Counted from the stretch's first letter, positions 31,501 through 46,500 are shown. The stretch is DNA of 64,000 nt from Oryzias latipes (GCF_002234675.1 NC_019859.2:13035483-13099482), one strand, 5' to 3'. Numbers and translations are program-made. The notes: generated from the sequence alone by a model not told the origin.

Positions 31501-34500
31501 GTTAGCCACGATGGATTTCATGGGGGAGGCGAACTGATCGGGGGCCAGCATGGATATGTGACCCAGAGACACCAGCGGGGTGATGAGCTGCTCTGGAACG
31601 TCTGCGTTGAGACTCCGCGACAGAGGCTGCCGTGAAGGACGAGAGACACCGTGAATGTGGGACAAGTTTGGGATCAGCGTGAGATCAAAGACCCACTTTG
31701 ATCGTCTTTTGATCCATTTTAAAAGTGGTCTTTTATTAAGATTATGATGTTTTTAGCCAAAATCTGTGTCGTTTTCTAGACATAGTTTCTGCAGAGGGAC
31801 ACCTTTAAATTGGGGCAAAGCAACCCCACTCCCCCTCCCTATTCCTGATGTTCTGCGTTAACACGCTTTCCCGTTAGCTTACTGGCCCTCACAACCCCCC
31901 AACCTAACTAACATTAGCGGTGCAACTAAAATGGCGGGCAATATCGGAACTATCCAGCCGTACGGTTTTGAGCCAGATGCCACATCAGACGAGGAAAACG
32001 AAGATGTCCGTGGATCTATGTGTCTGCATCAGAATGGAGCGGACATGTGGCCCCGCCCAGCGTTTTTCCACGTCACAAATACGCTCTTTTTCAAACGGAC
32101 TTTTTCGCCTGCTCCTGATTCACACCGATTGGAAATGATAAATACTCAGAAATGCACTTTTGAGCCCGTTTCTTTATATATGCTCTCCATCATGAGAAAA
32201 ATGTCACAAATACAAATTAAAAACACCAAAAACACAATTTTTCATCAAAGCGAGTCTTTAATCTGAATGTGCTGAAAAAGATGCACTCTGTGCCCCTCAA
32301 ACGTTCAACAACTACTACTGCACTTCTGATGGCAAACAAACAAGTCTGCTCCATTTATATGTATTTGTGGATTAATATGGACCTAATTTCTATTCATTTA
32401 TGTTCATACTTGTACAGTTCTAAGGTTATTATAGGACAGTCTATTGAGTTCCATCAATTCAACTCATGAACACCAGTGTAGAATAAAATCAACATGTGGT
32501 TCCTTACCTCAAAGATTTGTGCCAGCTGTACTTCTTTATTGTTAAAGATGGAGTGAATACAGTGGACCGCCTGCTTGGCCTGGTGAGGCGTACCGCGTTT
32601 GGCTTTCTGATGCAGGATTGGAATAAGTGTCCTAAAAGACACATAGCAGAGAATATTGAGGAGAGTGTGCGTTTCTTTTGTTTTTAAATTCTTATGAAGA
32701 AGAAGGCCTGGTTTGGTATTTTAACCCCCTTTTGTTCATTTTTAACAACCAAACAAAAAAAGGGTTTTAAATTATATATATATATATATTTTTTTAATGG
32801 AAGCATATTACAAAAAAACTGTTAAATTGTGAGATAAACCAAGAGCATGTTTATGTGAATCAAGCAGAATTCCGGGTTTCAGTCTTACGATCGTATCTGT
32901 TGTAACTCGCTCTCTATCTTCTGCCCGGTGTTTCTGAAAATCTGGATGGCTGCTTCTGCAACTTTGTCGTCCTCCATCTTTAAGCACTGGAGAAGAGACT
33001 CGTAGGTCTCAGCTGAGTGGAACGCCGTGGGATGTGTGAACGACAAGACCTGAAAGTACACGCCATTAATCATTTTTACTCCTTAATTAGTGGAGCTTTT
33101 CCCTCAAAACTTTTTATTTTTTTTACACCCACTACTGGTTGATGCCCAATCATGTTACCTTGAGCAACTCCAGTCCAGAGCGGATAGCTGTATCGGGAGT
33201 GACGCCTTCCTCGTCATCATCAGCTGTTCCCTCAATAGACCTGTTCAGCAGCTTTACCAAAGCACTAGAAAGAAACAGATTACAAAACTTAAAAACATAA
33301 AACCTTTAACAACTGCACACACATATATATATAGCTTTCAAAGTTAAAAGTAGTCACTAGAGTATAAGGTTTTGTAGTATTTTTCCATCAAGTGTAAAGG
33401 GTTAAACCCCAGCCCACATTGAGGTCTGCAGTTACACAGCTTCACCACTAGGTGGCCCAGTGACTGAGAAAAGCGTAGTAATACAACTACACTGGAGCAC
33501 CAAAAGTGAAGCAGAAATGTCACATTTCCTATCAAATAACTATGCTTATCATGAAAAGATGTGAACATTCAGGCATCCTGTATAAGTAATCAGAAATCAA
33601 ACACAATTCCTTTGGAATTCAGATTCAAATAAAATGATGTGAGTAAAGTCTTGCTCCCGGTTTTCTGACCTGATGGCCTCAGAGTCGATGTGAACAGGAG
33701 CGATCCGCTCCAGCAGGAACTTGACCATCTCCAGAAAAGGATTGGTCGGTTGTTTTGGAAATGTCAACTTCCGGGTGATCTCTCTCTGTGCACGCAGAAA
33801 AACAACACACTTGTGACAAATACCAATTGCTTTGTACATCTATTCAAAAGAACAAGTCAAGTGAGAGTGATACAAGCACGTTAGCGAGTCGGAAAATAAC
33901 ATGCCTTAACCAAAACAACAATACAATGATGTGGGAAGTGGACAAAGAATATTAAAAGAAAGAAAGAAAGAATCCATGTGTTCTCTTACCACACAGATCT
34001 CTGCCTGTTTGCAGGAGCAGGTTGGGCTGATGAGCACCTCCAGCTGGACTCGCAGCTTCTCATCCTCCGTCAGCACTTGATTGAACTTCTTCATGAAGTC
34101 CTGAGCCTTTCCAGCATCTGGCAGGTTTTCTACAAACCCAGCAGGGGGGGGAGATTAAAGTCAACTATGCAGGAAAAACAAATAGAAATGTAGCGCCTGT
34201 GCTTTTTATCCCAACTTACTCGCAATGCCCATAAGCTTTGCTGACATTAATGTATTGTTGGCCTCAGACTAAATGGAGAGGAGATACGAAATTAAGTAAG
34301 AATACATTTTTGTTTGAATTAAAGCTGTTGGAGGGGCAACAAACCACTGGCAGCTTGTGTAGGTCAAGCAGCTCTTTGACAAGACTTCGAAGCATGTTCT
34401 GACACTTCCACATCTCATTCAAAGCCCTGAAAGAAAAGATCAGTTACTAGAGAGGAAAACAGAACACACTCATTAAAAAACTGCTTCTATGTCGTAATAC

Positions 34501-37500
34501 GACTGGGTCTGTCAGTTTATGCAGAGAAGTGTAAACATCACAAGTTTTACTAACTTGACGGCATTCGTGTCCAGGCAGGCATACAGGTAGTATAGACATT
34601 TCATCTTCTCCTCTGTATCAAGACTGTGTGGTACCATGTACTGGGCAAAGATCTTCTCTACTAATAACCTGCAGAAACAAAGTTTCGATGAATCACTTAA
34701 AAGCAAACACCTTCGTGGAAAACAGACTGCACAAATAATCCAAGCGTAAGTTGGGAGTAACCACTCCATCCTGATGAGTCCGTTACTAAGCAAATCAGAA
34801 TCTCTGCACCAGCTTCAATTCCCAATTTTTTTTTAAAAACTGCACAAATAGGTTCTCACTTGTCATCGATGCTGTTCTGATAGTAGATGTGCAAAAGTTT
34901 GTCTTTGATCCAGCTGATCTTCATAGCCGATTCCTTTCCAGCTTCATGGTGCAAACAGTACTTCTTAAAGAGCTGAGCAAGACCCATCATGGCCTCCTTA
35001 CGCACACGCCACTGCAGAGGCAAGGAGGACACACAAACATGTAATAGGTAAACACAACTGTTGCTTAGGTTAAATAACCTGGTGTTAAAAACGAGGACAT
35101 TAGATCACTTTCCACAACCCAGAAGATGTTAAAAAACATCAGTAAACTCAAGTTGACCAATTCCTTTCTATGACTTGTTTTAAAGTATACGAGACAGTGA
35201 TGAACACTAAAGGACCAACACTACAGCTAAGGACTGATGCATTTAGAACATTTCTGTTTCTCTGCCTGCACTACAGGTGTTGAACTCACCCTCTTGTCAA
35301 GCGTCCTTTCCCGAACAAAACCCAAGAGCTGGTCGTTGACCAGGTTGAGGTCTTTCTTTCCAGCATTGATGATGGTGACGATGACGTCATGGCGGATGGC
35401 CTCCTCTGGATCGTGAGAACGCACTTTCAGGTACTCTGGATTAAAGGAAACGGGCCGTTAACTCACTGCAGCACAGTTGCAGGGACCAGCAGAAGACCTC
35501 ATAATGGGACTGAAATAAAGCTCACCTGTCAGGTCTCTTGCCAGGTCTGGGTGGTTCATGAGGCAGTGACTTGCAAATTTTACACACTCTAGTCTGACAG
35601 GTACGTGAATGTCATTAAACCTAAAGAACATAAAAAAGGCGTTAGGAACCAAATATCACATAAAAAAACACCAAAAATACAAGTGTAACTGATTATTTCT
35701 TCCCCCAGAATGCAGGAAAACACAATCCTGAAGCCTTTTAACAGAAGTTTTCAGCTGCATTATGGGTTATCGAGATGACTCACCGTCCCAAGAAACACTG
35801 CCACAGCGGTCGGTTCTGAGAGGCCAGCTCAGAGTCTTTAGCCCCAAAGAGTTTCGCTAGCAGCCGGACAACTGCCAAACGCTCCTCGCCATCATTACTC
35901 TGCAAAAGTGCAGACATGTATAGTATAAGAGGAAGAAAAGTACAACTACCACGTGATCCATTCAATCTGAGCATGAAATAGACCAAATGTTTCAGTAGGT
36001 TTTTCTCTTTTTTGAAGAGGTTTTGCTCTGTTCTGAGACTGACTGAGCTTTCCTGGCCTGTGTTCCATAAGTACCTTAAGTTTGAACTCCAGCTGGGGCA
36101 TGACTGAGGTCAGCAGCATGGGGTCAATGGCAAACAGTTCCTGGATGAGGTCAAAGACGTGCTCTGAAAGATCACTGACTGATGACTTTCCCATCACTAA
36201 AACCTGATTGAAAAACTGCAGAAGGAAAGAAAGAATTGACAAAACATCATAACTTTTTTATTAGGACCTACACTGGAGCAACATCCCCCTAAAAATCTGT
36301 AAAAATGTCCTTAACCTTTGAAAATTTCTCTTTAAAAAGTTTCACCAACAATTCTTATCTTAGGAAAAATCCTTTTATCGTCAGTAAGACTTGTTTTCTT
36401 AAACTGAGATTGTTTTGCTATAGACAAACTTTCTTAATAAAAAATACTTGCAAAACAGAAAAGAAGACTTTTTAAAAAAAAAAACAATTTCACTTTCTTA
36501 AGATTCGGTTTTTGCAGGGAATTGTGCTTTATTTTCCTTCCATTCTTATGGAGAATTCAAACAGCTTTCATTAGGAAAGACGCCTTTCTGCCATTCACAT
36601 AACTCTGGTTGCAGTAATAAGCAAACACGTCACATGAACACATGAGGTGAGTAGCAGTTCCCCGCATAGTTATTCAGTCCTGAACCAAAGTGGGGGGAGA
36701 CAAACAACCACAACTTACGTTTGCAATGCACGTCTCAATGGTCTGGACCGTCCTCTTCAGCAAGGTCTTAGCCAGATCGTATGCTTGCTTGTTCAGATTC
36801 TATTCAAAGGAATGTTGAAAGAGTGGTGAGTGGATGAAACGGTAAAAATGTGCAGTAATATTTCAAACAGGAAACCTCCTTTCTGACAGGGAGAATGAAA
36901 CATTTTCATCCATTTGCAGAAGAACATTTTTTTGTGTGTGTTTTTAGTTCATCTTAAGAGCTTCTCATTAATAAATAGAGACACTACTTTTCAAATTAGA
37001 ACACATTTTTGTTTCATAAAGCAATTTCAGGAGAAGTTTCAATCTATATGTGTTAGAAAATGTAGCTATATGACGATTAAAGAGACTTTTTTATTAATAA
37101 ATAAACATAATTGATCAACACTATTTCAAAGATAGACTTGAGCTAACAGGGAGTTTTGGCTCCTTATGGCTAACGGGTCTACGGTCTTACTTTGTGTGCA
37201 GGGATGAGGTTGATGAGGATTGTATCCAGCAACTCCTGTGTGACTCCGTCTCCCTCCGTGATGATAGAACTCATCAGGTCCATCATGTGCATCTGCACCT
37301 TCTGATTGTGGCTGTTACTGTTCAAGACCAAACACTCAAATGTTACACTTCATTTTTCTTAAATGGAACATTAAAACAAACTAGCTTAAAAGAGCAAAAG
37401 GAAAGCAGTTCTATGACTAAGCGGACACTCAGTATTTGATGTAAATTATCCGTCTATTTCAAAAGGTGCTTATCAGACCGCCTGAGTCTCCAGCAGGAAG

Positions 37501-40500
37501 AGTTTTACAGGTAAGAGCAGGTTTCTAAAGCCTTACTTGATGACGGAGAACAGCGTTTTGAAGAGCTGGATGAAGATCTCATTACAGTCCTCCAGTTCAA
37601 AGCAGATGTTGTATGACTTCACCCATGCAAGGTTCTAGAAAAAAAAAAAAAAAACGTTTGGAAAAAAAAACCTTGATTGGTTTGTGCATGACTGCATTTT
37701 GTTTGAGACAAAGAAACTTGACATTTAGTCTGACTAAATTCTAAAAACAGACACTTTCAATAATATATAAATAGCAATAAAAAATACATAAATAAAGAAA
37801 TAAAAGAAATGACTTTATTTATAGTCATATATTAAGACATTAAGCTTATTGTCAAAAATCTGAAAGAAGAAGCGACTTTTAGTTGGGCTTCGTTTCTACT
37901 GTACCTCCAGCAGGTAGAAATAACGGTTAAACTGAGGACTCTTGGTGTCTTCTAGTCCCTTCAGCTGTCTGGTAATGAAGAGAAAGATGTCCTGCAGAAA
38001 TAAATCATTTTGAACTCAGTTCCAATATCCGTACAAACACATCTGCCCTTTTAGCAGTGGACTCTTACAGCAAAACAACTTTTTAAGTCTGTTTATTTAA
38101 ATGAAGAGGCAAAAAGGTAAATATCAAGAAACAAATTTCAAATGAAAATCAATAACTATAGGTTTTCTTTCCAAAAGTCTTGTTAAATTACAGAGCAAAC
38201 AACTAATAACACCAATGTTAAAGTGATTTAAAACACATTTGTTCCTGTTAGTTCAAGTGTCAGAATGCAGTTAAAATACTTACTTTTTGTAATGGTTATG
38301 AATTTAAAAATAATTACACTTTATCATTATTATTATTTGATGTAGAAGAAGCAGATTTAACAACATAACGTTTTTTATCTGACTGCTGTTTATTGCTTGT
38401 TTTATTTTGAAATATCGTGAAGTTGGCATAGAAAATAAGTCAAATATATTGGTGGCTCCCCTCTCTTATTGGTAATGGCAATACACCTGTGAATTGTTCA
38501 GGATATGATGCATTTAAACCATCTTTCCATAATTCTGACTTAAACTGTGTTGGGTAAAGCATCAGCTGCTAACCTTGAGTTTGTCGTGGGAGGTGTAAGG
38601 AGCCTCGGGAGCGTAAATTCTGAAGATATCAGCGAGGCAGCAGGCCACCAGCAGCCGGACATCTTTATTTGGGTTCCTTAGGAAGAACTCGGAGGCGAGG
38701 TGGAGCGCCAGGCCAAGGTACTGCTGCTTTTCCTCTTCTGAGTCCTGATCCATGTCCATGTAGGTTTTCACAACCATCTGTCAAGATAAAGGAAGGTGTT
38801 AAAGTAAAATCACTTTTATTTATGTCGTTGGCTGCAGGATCCTTAATTTAATTATTGTAATTTAATATTAAATTTACTCTAATAAAGTCTGACTTCATGA
38901 TAGCTCATGAAGACACCCGATGCAGAATGTTTGTTTAGAGCTTGAGATCGAAGATTGAGCTTGAGAAATGTACCAAGAAAAAACAGAATCTGAGCTCTGC
39001 TGCTCCTCTATAATTCAAAGATGCCAGAGGGATCAATGAAAGCTTCTGTCAGAAACTTTTGTAAAAACAAAAAAAGCAAACAAAGTATTTTTTTCATCAA
39101 GTCAAGCAGAGACAGGTTGTCGAAGGCTGCTCCACAGCACAGAAAAGCCCCTCTGTGTAAGATAAATCACTTCCAGAAAAGATGATGAAACATGTATTTA
39201 CATGGTTGTGTCATATTCAAGATCTGAGTTATTAGACTATTTACATAAAATTCTTGAGCAGACAGAATTCAAGATTAGTATACAAATGCAAACACAGCAA
39301 AATGACGCAGCTGTTTAAACCATCATTGGCTTAAACATATCAGGGACAGATGGTACAGCTGTCAATTGCTTTGATTTCTACTGTAACAGTCGGCTAACCA
39401 GCAGCTGCTCTATTGTCATCAATTTCATTTTCTGTCTTTCCAGCTTCTACGTTCACATCATGCAACTTTTTCCTCATTTAAAACCTTGGAGGTCAGAACA
39501 GACGTCTCAAAGTTGAAGCTCTGTAATGGTGCAGCAGATATGACTGAAGCCTGAAGACAAACTGTGTGTGATTCCATGCAACCACACACACGATGTGAAT
39601 CTGATTTCTTAAGTTACACGATTTTTGAATTTACTTGTAGATGGGGTTTATTTTTAATAATAACAGAAGTTATTCAGACATCAATTTAAATTGACATGAA
39701 GGTTTCTCTTCAAAGAGCAGATACTTTCTGGCAAGTATTCACTTTTATCCAATACATTTTTTAGTTTTACATCCGTGCAACTGTTAAAAAAAAAGAGAAG
39801 ATGGATGACAGTGACATGAGAACTCATTGCACAACTTCCAGAACTGTCATTTCTCCCTCCGTGTGAACAAAAAACCAGCAGCTCATTTATAGACTTTATA
39901 GTTGTCATATCAGCAAAGCTAAGGCTAGGGTCGTCTGCACCTCAACCATTGACTGTATACAGAGAACTGGACTGAGTGACCCCTCCCCCTTGCATTCCAA
40001 ATAGGAAGTACATGCTGGCTCCAAGCAAACAAAAACCCAGAGACTTCTATTTAGAACAGCTGTGCCTAAGTCCTTCCATTGGTCAGACTAAATGTTCTTG
40101 TTCCAATACATTTTTCTTAATATTTTCTTGCTAATCTATTTTTTTCATTACATTTTTTCTTTATCACAAGTTATTCAAATTCTAAACTGACCAACCAGAT
40201 GGCTAATAAAAAGCATGTGATAATAATGCTGGCCCCCACCTTGAACATTTGATTGACGCATTCTCCCTGGCCCGCTTTCAGTGGAAGGAGTGTGGACTTC
40301 TAACAAGCTTACTCATGATTGGCCACAGTAGTTGCCCTAGAAACGTAACCGACTAGGATCAATCACTGTCGTCTGGCTCCAAGATGGTGGGGTGTCATGC
40401 AAAAATGGCTAATGATTAGGCTTCATTTCGCTGGAGCTGGAGGTAAGGTATTCTCTATGGGTGACGTCACACACAGCATTGTCCAGTTTTCTATATAAAG

Positions 40501-43500
40501 TCGACACAAAGAAACTCAAGGGGTGGGTTTTGAAAGTAGCCAGCAATTCCAGAGTTACATCCTTAAGTACATAGTTTTCCTGAAAGGGCCAACCTTCACA
40601 AGAAAATTAGGATACACAACTGTGTTGTTTTTAAGTCTTAGGTAGATGCCTTCCACAAGCAGGCATGCGCATACAGCCATATTTCTTTTCCTTCTCATTT
40701 ATTATAAGATCTGTTTTGATTGCAAAAGGTCTCCGCAGTTACAACCTCTTTAATTGTAGAATAAAGTAAAGTAAAGATAAAGTCCCACTATCAGTCACAC
40801 ACCTAGGTGTGCGAAATTTGCTCTCCGCATTTGACCCAACCCCTGGGGGAGCGGTGAGCTGCAGACACAGCTGCGCTCGGGAACCATTTGGTGGTTCAAC
40901 TCCCCAAGCCAACCCCTCAATGCTGAGTGTCAAGCAGGGAGGCATTGGGTCCAATTTTTAAAGTCTTTGGTATTTCTCGGCCTGGGTTTGAACCCACGAC
41001 CTTCCAGGTCGGAGCCCTAACCGCTAGGCCACTGAGCTGGATATAAATTGCGGAGCACTCAAGGGCAGGAATAATTCCTCCCTGTGGGTGCAGTGTGAAC
41101 TGACTTGAGGGTGGAGGTCAGGGCTGCACAATGAGGAAAACTAGCAATGTGCGACATTAATGATCAATATTGCGATGACGACATAACTTGCGATACATGA
41201 ACAAATACCAAAACAACAACAAAAATCATTTCCATTTCATTGAAACAATTTAATTTAATTAAAAGTCAACGCAACTTGCATTACACTCCAAATGACCCTC
41301 GTCTACATAGGAGGCAAACGTCTAACATTAAAGGGCTCCATTTGATTGGTCAACAACATGAAGGGCAACATTTGATTGGTCAACAACATGAAGGGCAACA
41401 TTTGATTGGTCAAATACATAGAAGGATTTATTTGATTCGTTAAATACTTCAAGCTGCCATAAGATTGTTTCAGGACATTTAAGGTTACCATTTATTGTTT
41501 TTGCGATAAGCGTATTGCACAGCTTGATATCGCGATAACGATAAATTTGCGATTTATTGCGCAGGCATAGTGGAGGTGCAACGAAGAAATACTCTGTTAG
41601 TATAAAAGGGACAAAGTCTGAGGTGGGGGATGCAAACGGTTCTTTTGTACGATGAGTATTAGAGCAATCATATGAAAAAATCTAAACTTGAGGATAAAGT
41701 TGTAAAATTTTGTGGAAAATGGTTGTGAAACTATGAGAAAAAAGTCAACATTTTACAAAAAATAAAGGTGTACATTTAAAGAAAAAATGTCAGCATTTTA
41801 AAAGAATATATTCAAAAATGTATTATTTAAAAGTTGTAATTTTACAAGAAATAAAGTTGAGCCTTTTTGTAAATAAATTTGCAATTTTGTGACAGTAAAA
41901 ATTCATGAGTAGTGTGATGTCCGTCTGATTTCCCTTAACTGTGTGCAACATAAATTAAGCAGATAGTGCTCAACTGTCTATGTTGAAACATTAAAAGCGC
42001 TAAATGTAACTTTTTTTTATAGTAAAATTAGGACTCTTTAAAGCATTAATTTACAACTTTACTCATGCAAATTGTTTTTTCTTTTTTCAGAATTGTACAA
42101 CTTTTTTTTTCCATATATGCATTTATTTTTCTTCTGTTATGGTGTCCCTAATACTGCCATGTACTTTTGTTGTCATTACACGGATTTTACAAGTTTGCAA
42201 CTATTCTCTAAAAATACAGTGAGCTTTAGCAAACTGCAAGCCTTTTTTCATCCGACCTGAAGTGCTTTTCAATATAACCAAGTTGAAGTCAAAGGGTGAT
42301 GCAAAAGATTATCCCCATGTTTAACATGTCTCCATAAAGATAGCACTAATACTTATAACAAAAAAATGAACAAACATGAAGGTAGTGTCCAAATTCCTTC
42401 ACAATGTCCGATTTTACAATTCCAAAATCGAGTACCCTAAAAATTTCTTAGAAAACCAGTGTGCATCGATGCTCACTAGATTGGCGAATATAGACCACAA
42501 TGCATTGCGTCTGAACAATTTTTGCCAATTTTTTTTTTAATTTAAATCTATTTTTTTAATAAACCATCAATATTTCTATCCTCAGAAGACAGTGGATTCA
42601 TAAATGGTCGTCGCAAAATGCTCATATCAATTAGATTTTAACTTCTTGAAATCGACGAAATCTTATTGGATAAAATAAAATAAAAAAATAGTGACCATGG
42701 TGCACGAATTGCTTTCAAAACCCAGGGCACTACATAGTCCTGCACTATATTGATTTTTAATAGTTGGGGATTAGGGTGGGAATTCGGACATCGCAAACAT
42801 ACCGTAAATCTTTCTTCAATCAGTTTTTCTATAACAACAACTGAAGTTAAAATTACTAGTGTTACTAGTATGCTTTTTATTCAGCCCTTATAATTACAAA
42901 ACAACCGAATATGTCACACCACTCTTAAGGTTTTTGTGGAAAAGTCTGGAATTTTTGTGTCAGGCTGTCGCTTCCTGTGTGTGGGTGTGTTCAGGAGCTG
43001 AAGTGCAGCGGTAAAGCTCCCTCCACCATCAGGCAGGCAGCCAGCAGGAGTGGGGGATGGGCCCACGGCACACACAGGAGCAGTTCTCCCGCCAACACAC
43101 AACTGTGCAGACACACACACGTATACATCGCTTTTCTTTGCATAAGAAAGTGCTAACAATTTCAAAAGCTCCTGGATTGTGTGCATCTACACAACATGTT
43201 TTATTTTTGAATATGTATTCAAGCTAAGCTTTAACCGTGATACAGTTTCACAACAAACACAAACATGGCCTTTAAAACCACGCTAAAGGCCCGTACACAC
43301 CGGGACGAATATTCGCCAGGCGTTATTCGCCAGCGTTTTTCGCCACGTTTTTTGTGTTCACACCCAGGCGATTTTCGCTGACGATGAGTGGAGTGAACAT
43401 GCAATTTCATTCCCTGACATTAGATGGCGCTTAATGTAAAACAGAAATACTCCTGTACACAAGGTGGCGCTGCGCAACTTTACGCTTCTTAAAGTCGCTT

Positions 43501-46500
43501 TTCACTCAGAAGAAGACAGCAAGTATTTACACGCTTGTCAGAACGAAACAAAGAAAACATGAATATTTCAAGCACCAGTAGCTCCAACTGGTGCTTGGTT
43601 CGGGGATGTTTTAGAATGTCCGTCATTATTGCTTCGCGGCTGTGTAGACGCTACTTGGCGTCTATCTTCTTCGCTGGTATGTGTGCTCAGCAAGGCAGTT
43701 TTGTGTTTGAGCGCCCCCAAGTTGTGTTTTACTGTAACTTCAGAAGCTCCAGACACGTGAGCAAAAGCGCCGTTCTCATTGGTCGAGTAGATTTCGACGC
43801 GACGCGTCGAAAAAAAAAAACGAACCCGAGGCGTTTTTTTTTTTTGACGCTTTAACGCCTGGCGTTTTTTCGCGTCGGTGTGCACACTCTCATTGGGGCC
43901 CTTTGTTTAGTCACGAGGCGTTAAACGTCGGCGAAAATCGCCGGCGAAATTCGTCCCGGTGTGAACAGGCCTTTAGGCTTCACTCTAAAGGCCCGTACAC
44001 ACCGGGACGAATATTCGCCAGGCGTTATTCGCCAGCGTTTTTCGCCACGTTTTTTGTGTTCACACCCAGGCGATTTTCGCTGACGATGAGTGGAGTGAAC
44101 ATGCAATTTCATTCCCTGACATTAGATGGCGCTTAATGTAAAACAGAAATACTCCTGTACACAAGGTGGCGCTGCGCAACTTTACGCTTCTTAAAGTCGC
44201 TTTTCACTCAGAAGAAGAGAGCAAGTATTCACGCGCTTGTCCGAATAATACAAAGAAAACATGAATATTTCAAGCACCAGTAGCTCCAACTGGTGCTTGG
44301 TTCGGGGATGTTTTAGAATGTCCGTCATTATTGCTTCGCGGCTGTGTAGACGCTACTTGGCGTCTATCTTCTTCGCTGGTATGTGTGCTCAGCAAGGCAG
44401 TTTTGTGTTTGAGCGCCCCCAAGTTGTGTTTTACTGTAACTTCAGAAGCTCCAGACACGTGAGCAAAAGCGCCGTTCTCATTGGTCGAGTAGATTTCGAC
44501 GCGACGCGTCGAAAAAAAAAAACGAACCCGAGGCGTTTTTTTTTTTTTGACGCTTTAACGCCTGGCGTTTTTTCGCGTCGGTGTGCACACTCTCGTTGGT
44601 GCCCTTTGTTTAGTCACGAGGCGTTAAACGTCGGCGAAAATCGCCGGCGAAATTCGTCCCGGTGTGAACAGGCCTTAAAGGCCCGTACACACCGGGACGA
44701 ATATTCGCCAGGCGTTATTCGCCAGCGTTTTTCGCCACGTTTTTTGTGTTCACACCCAGGCGATTTTCGCTGACGATGAGTGGAGCGAACATGCAATTTC
44801 ATTCCCTGACATTAGATGGCGCTTAATGTAAAACAGAAATACTCCTGTACACAAGGTGGCGCTGCGCAACTTTACGCTTCTTAAAGTCGCTTTTCACTCA
44901 GAAGAAGAGAGCAAGTATTTACACGCTTGTCAGAATCAAACAACGAAAACATGAATATTTCAAGCACCAGTAGGTCCAATTGGTGCTTGGTTCGGGGATA
45001 TTTTAGAATGTCCGTCATTATTGCTTCGCGGCTGTGTAGACGCTACTCGGCGTCTATCTTCTTCGCTGGTATGTGTGCTCAGCAAGGCAGTTTTGTGTTT
45101 GAGCGCCCCCAAGTTGTGTTTTACTGTAACTTCAGAAGCTCCAGACACGTGAGCAAAAGCGCCATTCTCATTGGTCGAGTAGATTTCGACGCGACGCGTC
45201 GAAAAAAAAAAACGAACCCGAGGCGTTTTTTTTTTTTGACGCTTTAACGCGTCGCGTTTTTTCGCGTCGGTGTGCACACTCTCGTTGGTGCCCTTTGTTT
45301 AGTCACGAGGCGTTAAACGTCGGCGAAAATCGCCGGCGAAATTCGTCCCGGTGTGAACAGGCCTTAAGGCTCTTCTATAATGATCTATGAACTTTAAAAA
45401 AAAAAAACATTTTTGGGGGATTTTTCTCATAATGGAGGACATATTATGGATATAAAAACGTGTAGGTTTAAAATTTCTTGAATCAAATTGTAGAGAATCT
45501 GAAGCAGATGAAAAAAAAAATAGCTGTTTCAGAAAGTTCTCAATTGTGATGCAGGAACTGAAAAGGGCGGGCAAAAGTCTTCCTGCTCCGCCCCACTCTG
45601 ATGCAACCTGATGCAGACAAATAGATCCATTAACGTCTTCAGTTTCTTCGTCGGAACTGGCATCTGGCTCAAAACCTTATGGCTGAATAGTTCGGATATT
45701 GCTCGCCATTTTAGTTACAACCGTTAGCCTGGGGTTGTGAGGGGCTGTGAGCTAGCAGGAGAGTCTAAACAAAGGGATCATGGATATCAGTGGAGGCTTA
45801 CTTCTATGTCAATGGTCCCGCCCACAACTCAGAGGCGAATTTCTGACCAACTCCTGTCACACTGCTCAAACTGCCCAAGAAAACTACAGGTTTGTTTATT
45901 TTGGCTAAAAACAGAACAAATAAGAGGTAAAGACCACTGGGAAGGCTGTTACAACAGATTTACCTGCTCTTTTAAAAAACATTATTTCAGCTTTTGACAT
46001 CATCGCCACTGTAATCAGCATCCTTTCAATAAAGTTTTTTATACCTGTATAGATTTGAACATAAACAGAAACATGAGCCAATAATGGTTTTTATTTTGCA
46101 CAAGATTCAAATTATAATATTTGCATTTAAGAATCCAAACTCTATAAGGTTTCTATAATTCTTTCATCATAGAGCATAAAAGACAAATCCATTTGCTAAA
46201 TGTTTGCGTCATCATATTGTAAGGAATGTGTTGTAGATGCTCCATAGCTCTGGGAATAGGAATGAATGGTACCTCAGGTTTCATATCCCTACTGGGATGT
46301 ATGTATGATTGGAGGGGGGGGGTAAGAAGCATGAGTGAAGTGGTGGTATTTGGCCTGTTAATAGGTTAGATCAATTTAAAAAAAGAATAAACTAAGGGGC
46401 AACTTGAGAACCAATCTAATATTTTCCCACAAACCCTTTGCAACCCGTAAAGACTTGATCTTCCTTTTTAAAAGTAAGTGCAGACTAGGGAATCAATCCT

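Noticed and set aside
40981-41040. tRNA gene on the minus strand
   Set aside because: A and B boxes are present, but the cloverleaf arms do not pair well and it is joined to a SINE body and tail.
44261-44773. 170-codon ORF and its 105-106-codon relatives on both strands of the MITE array
   Set aside because: It is open in three copies because the copies are recent duplicates. It is open on both strands, crosses the copy 2/3 junction and matches no transposase I know.
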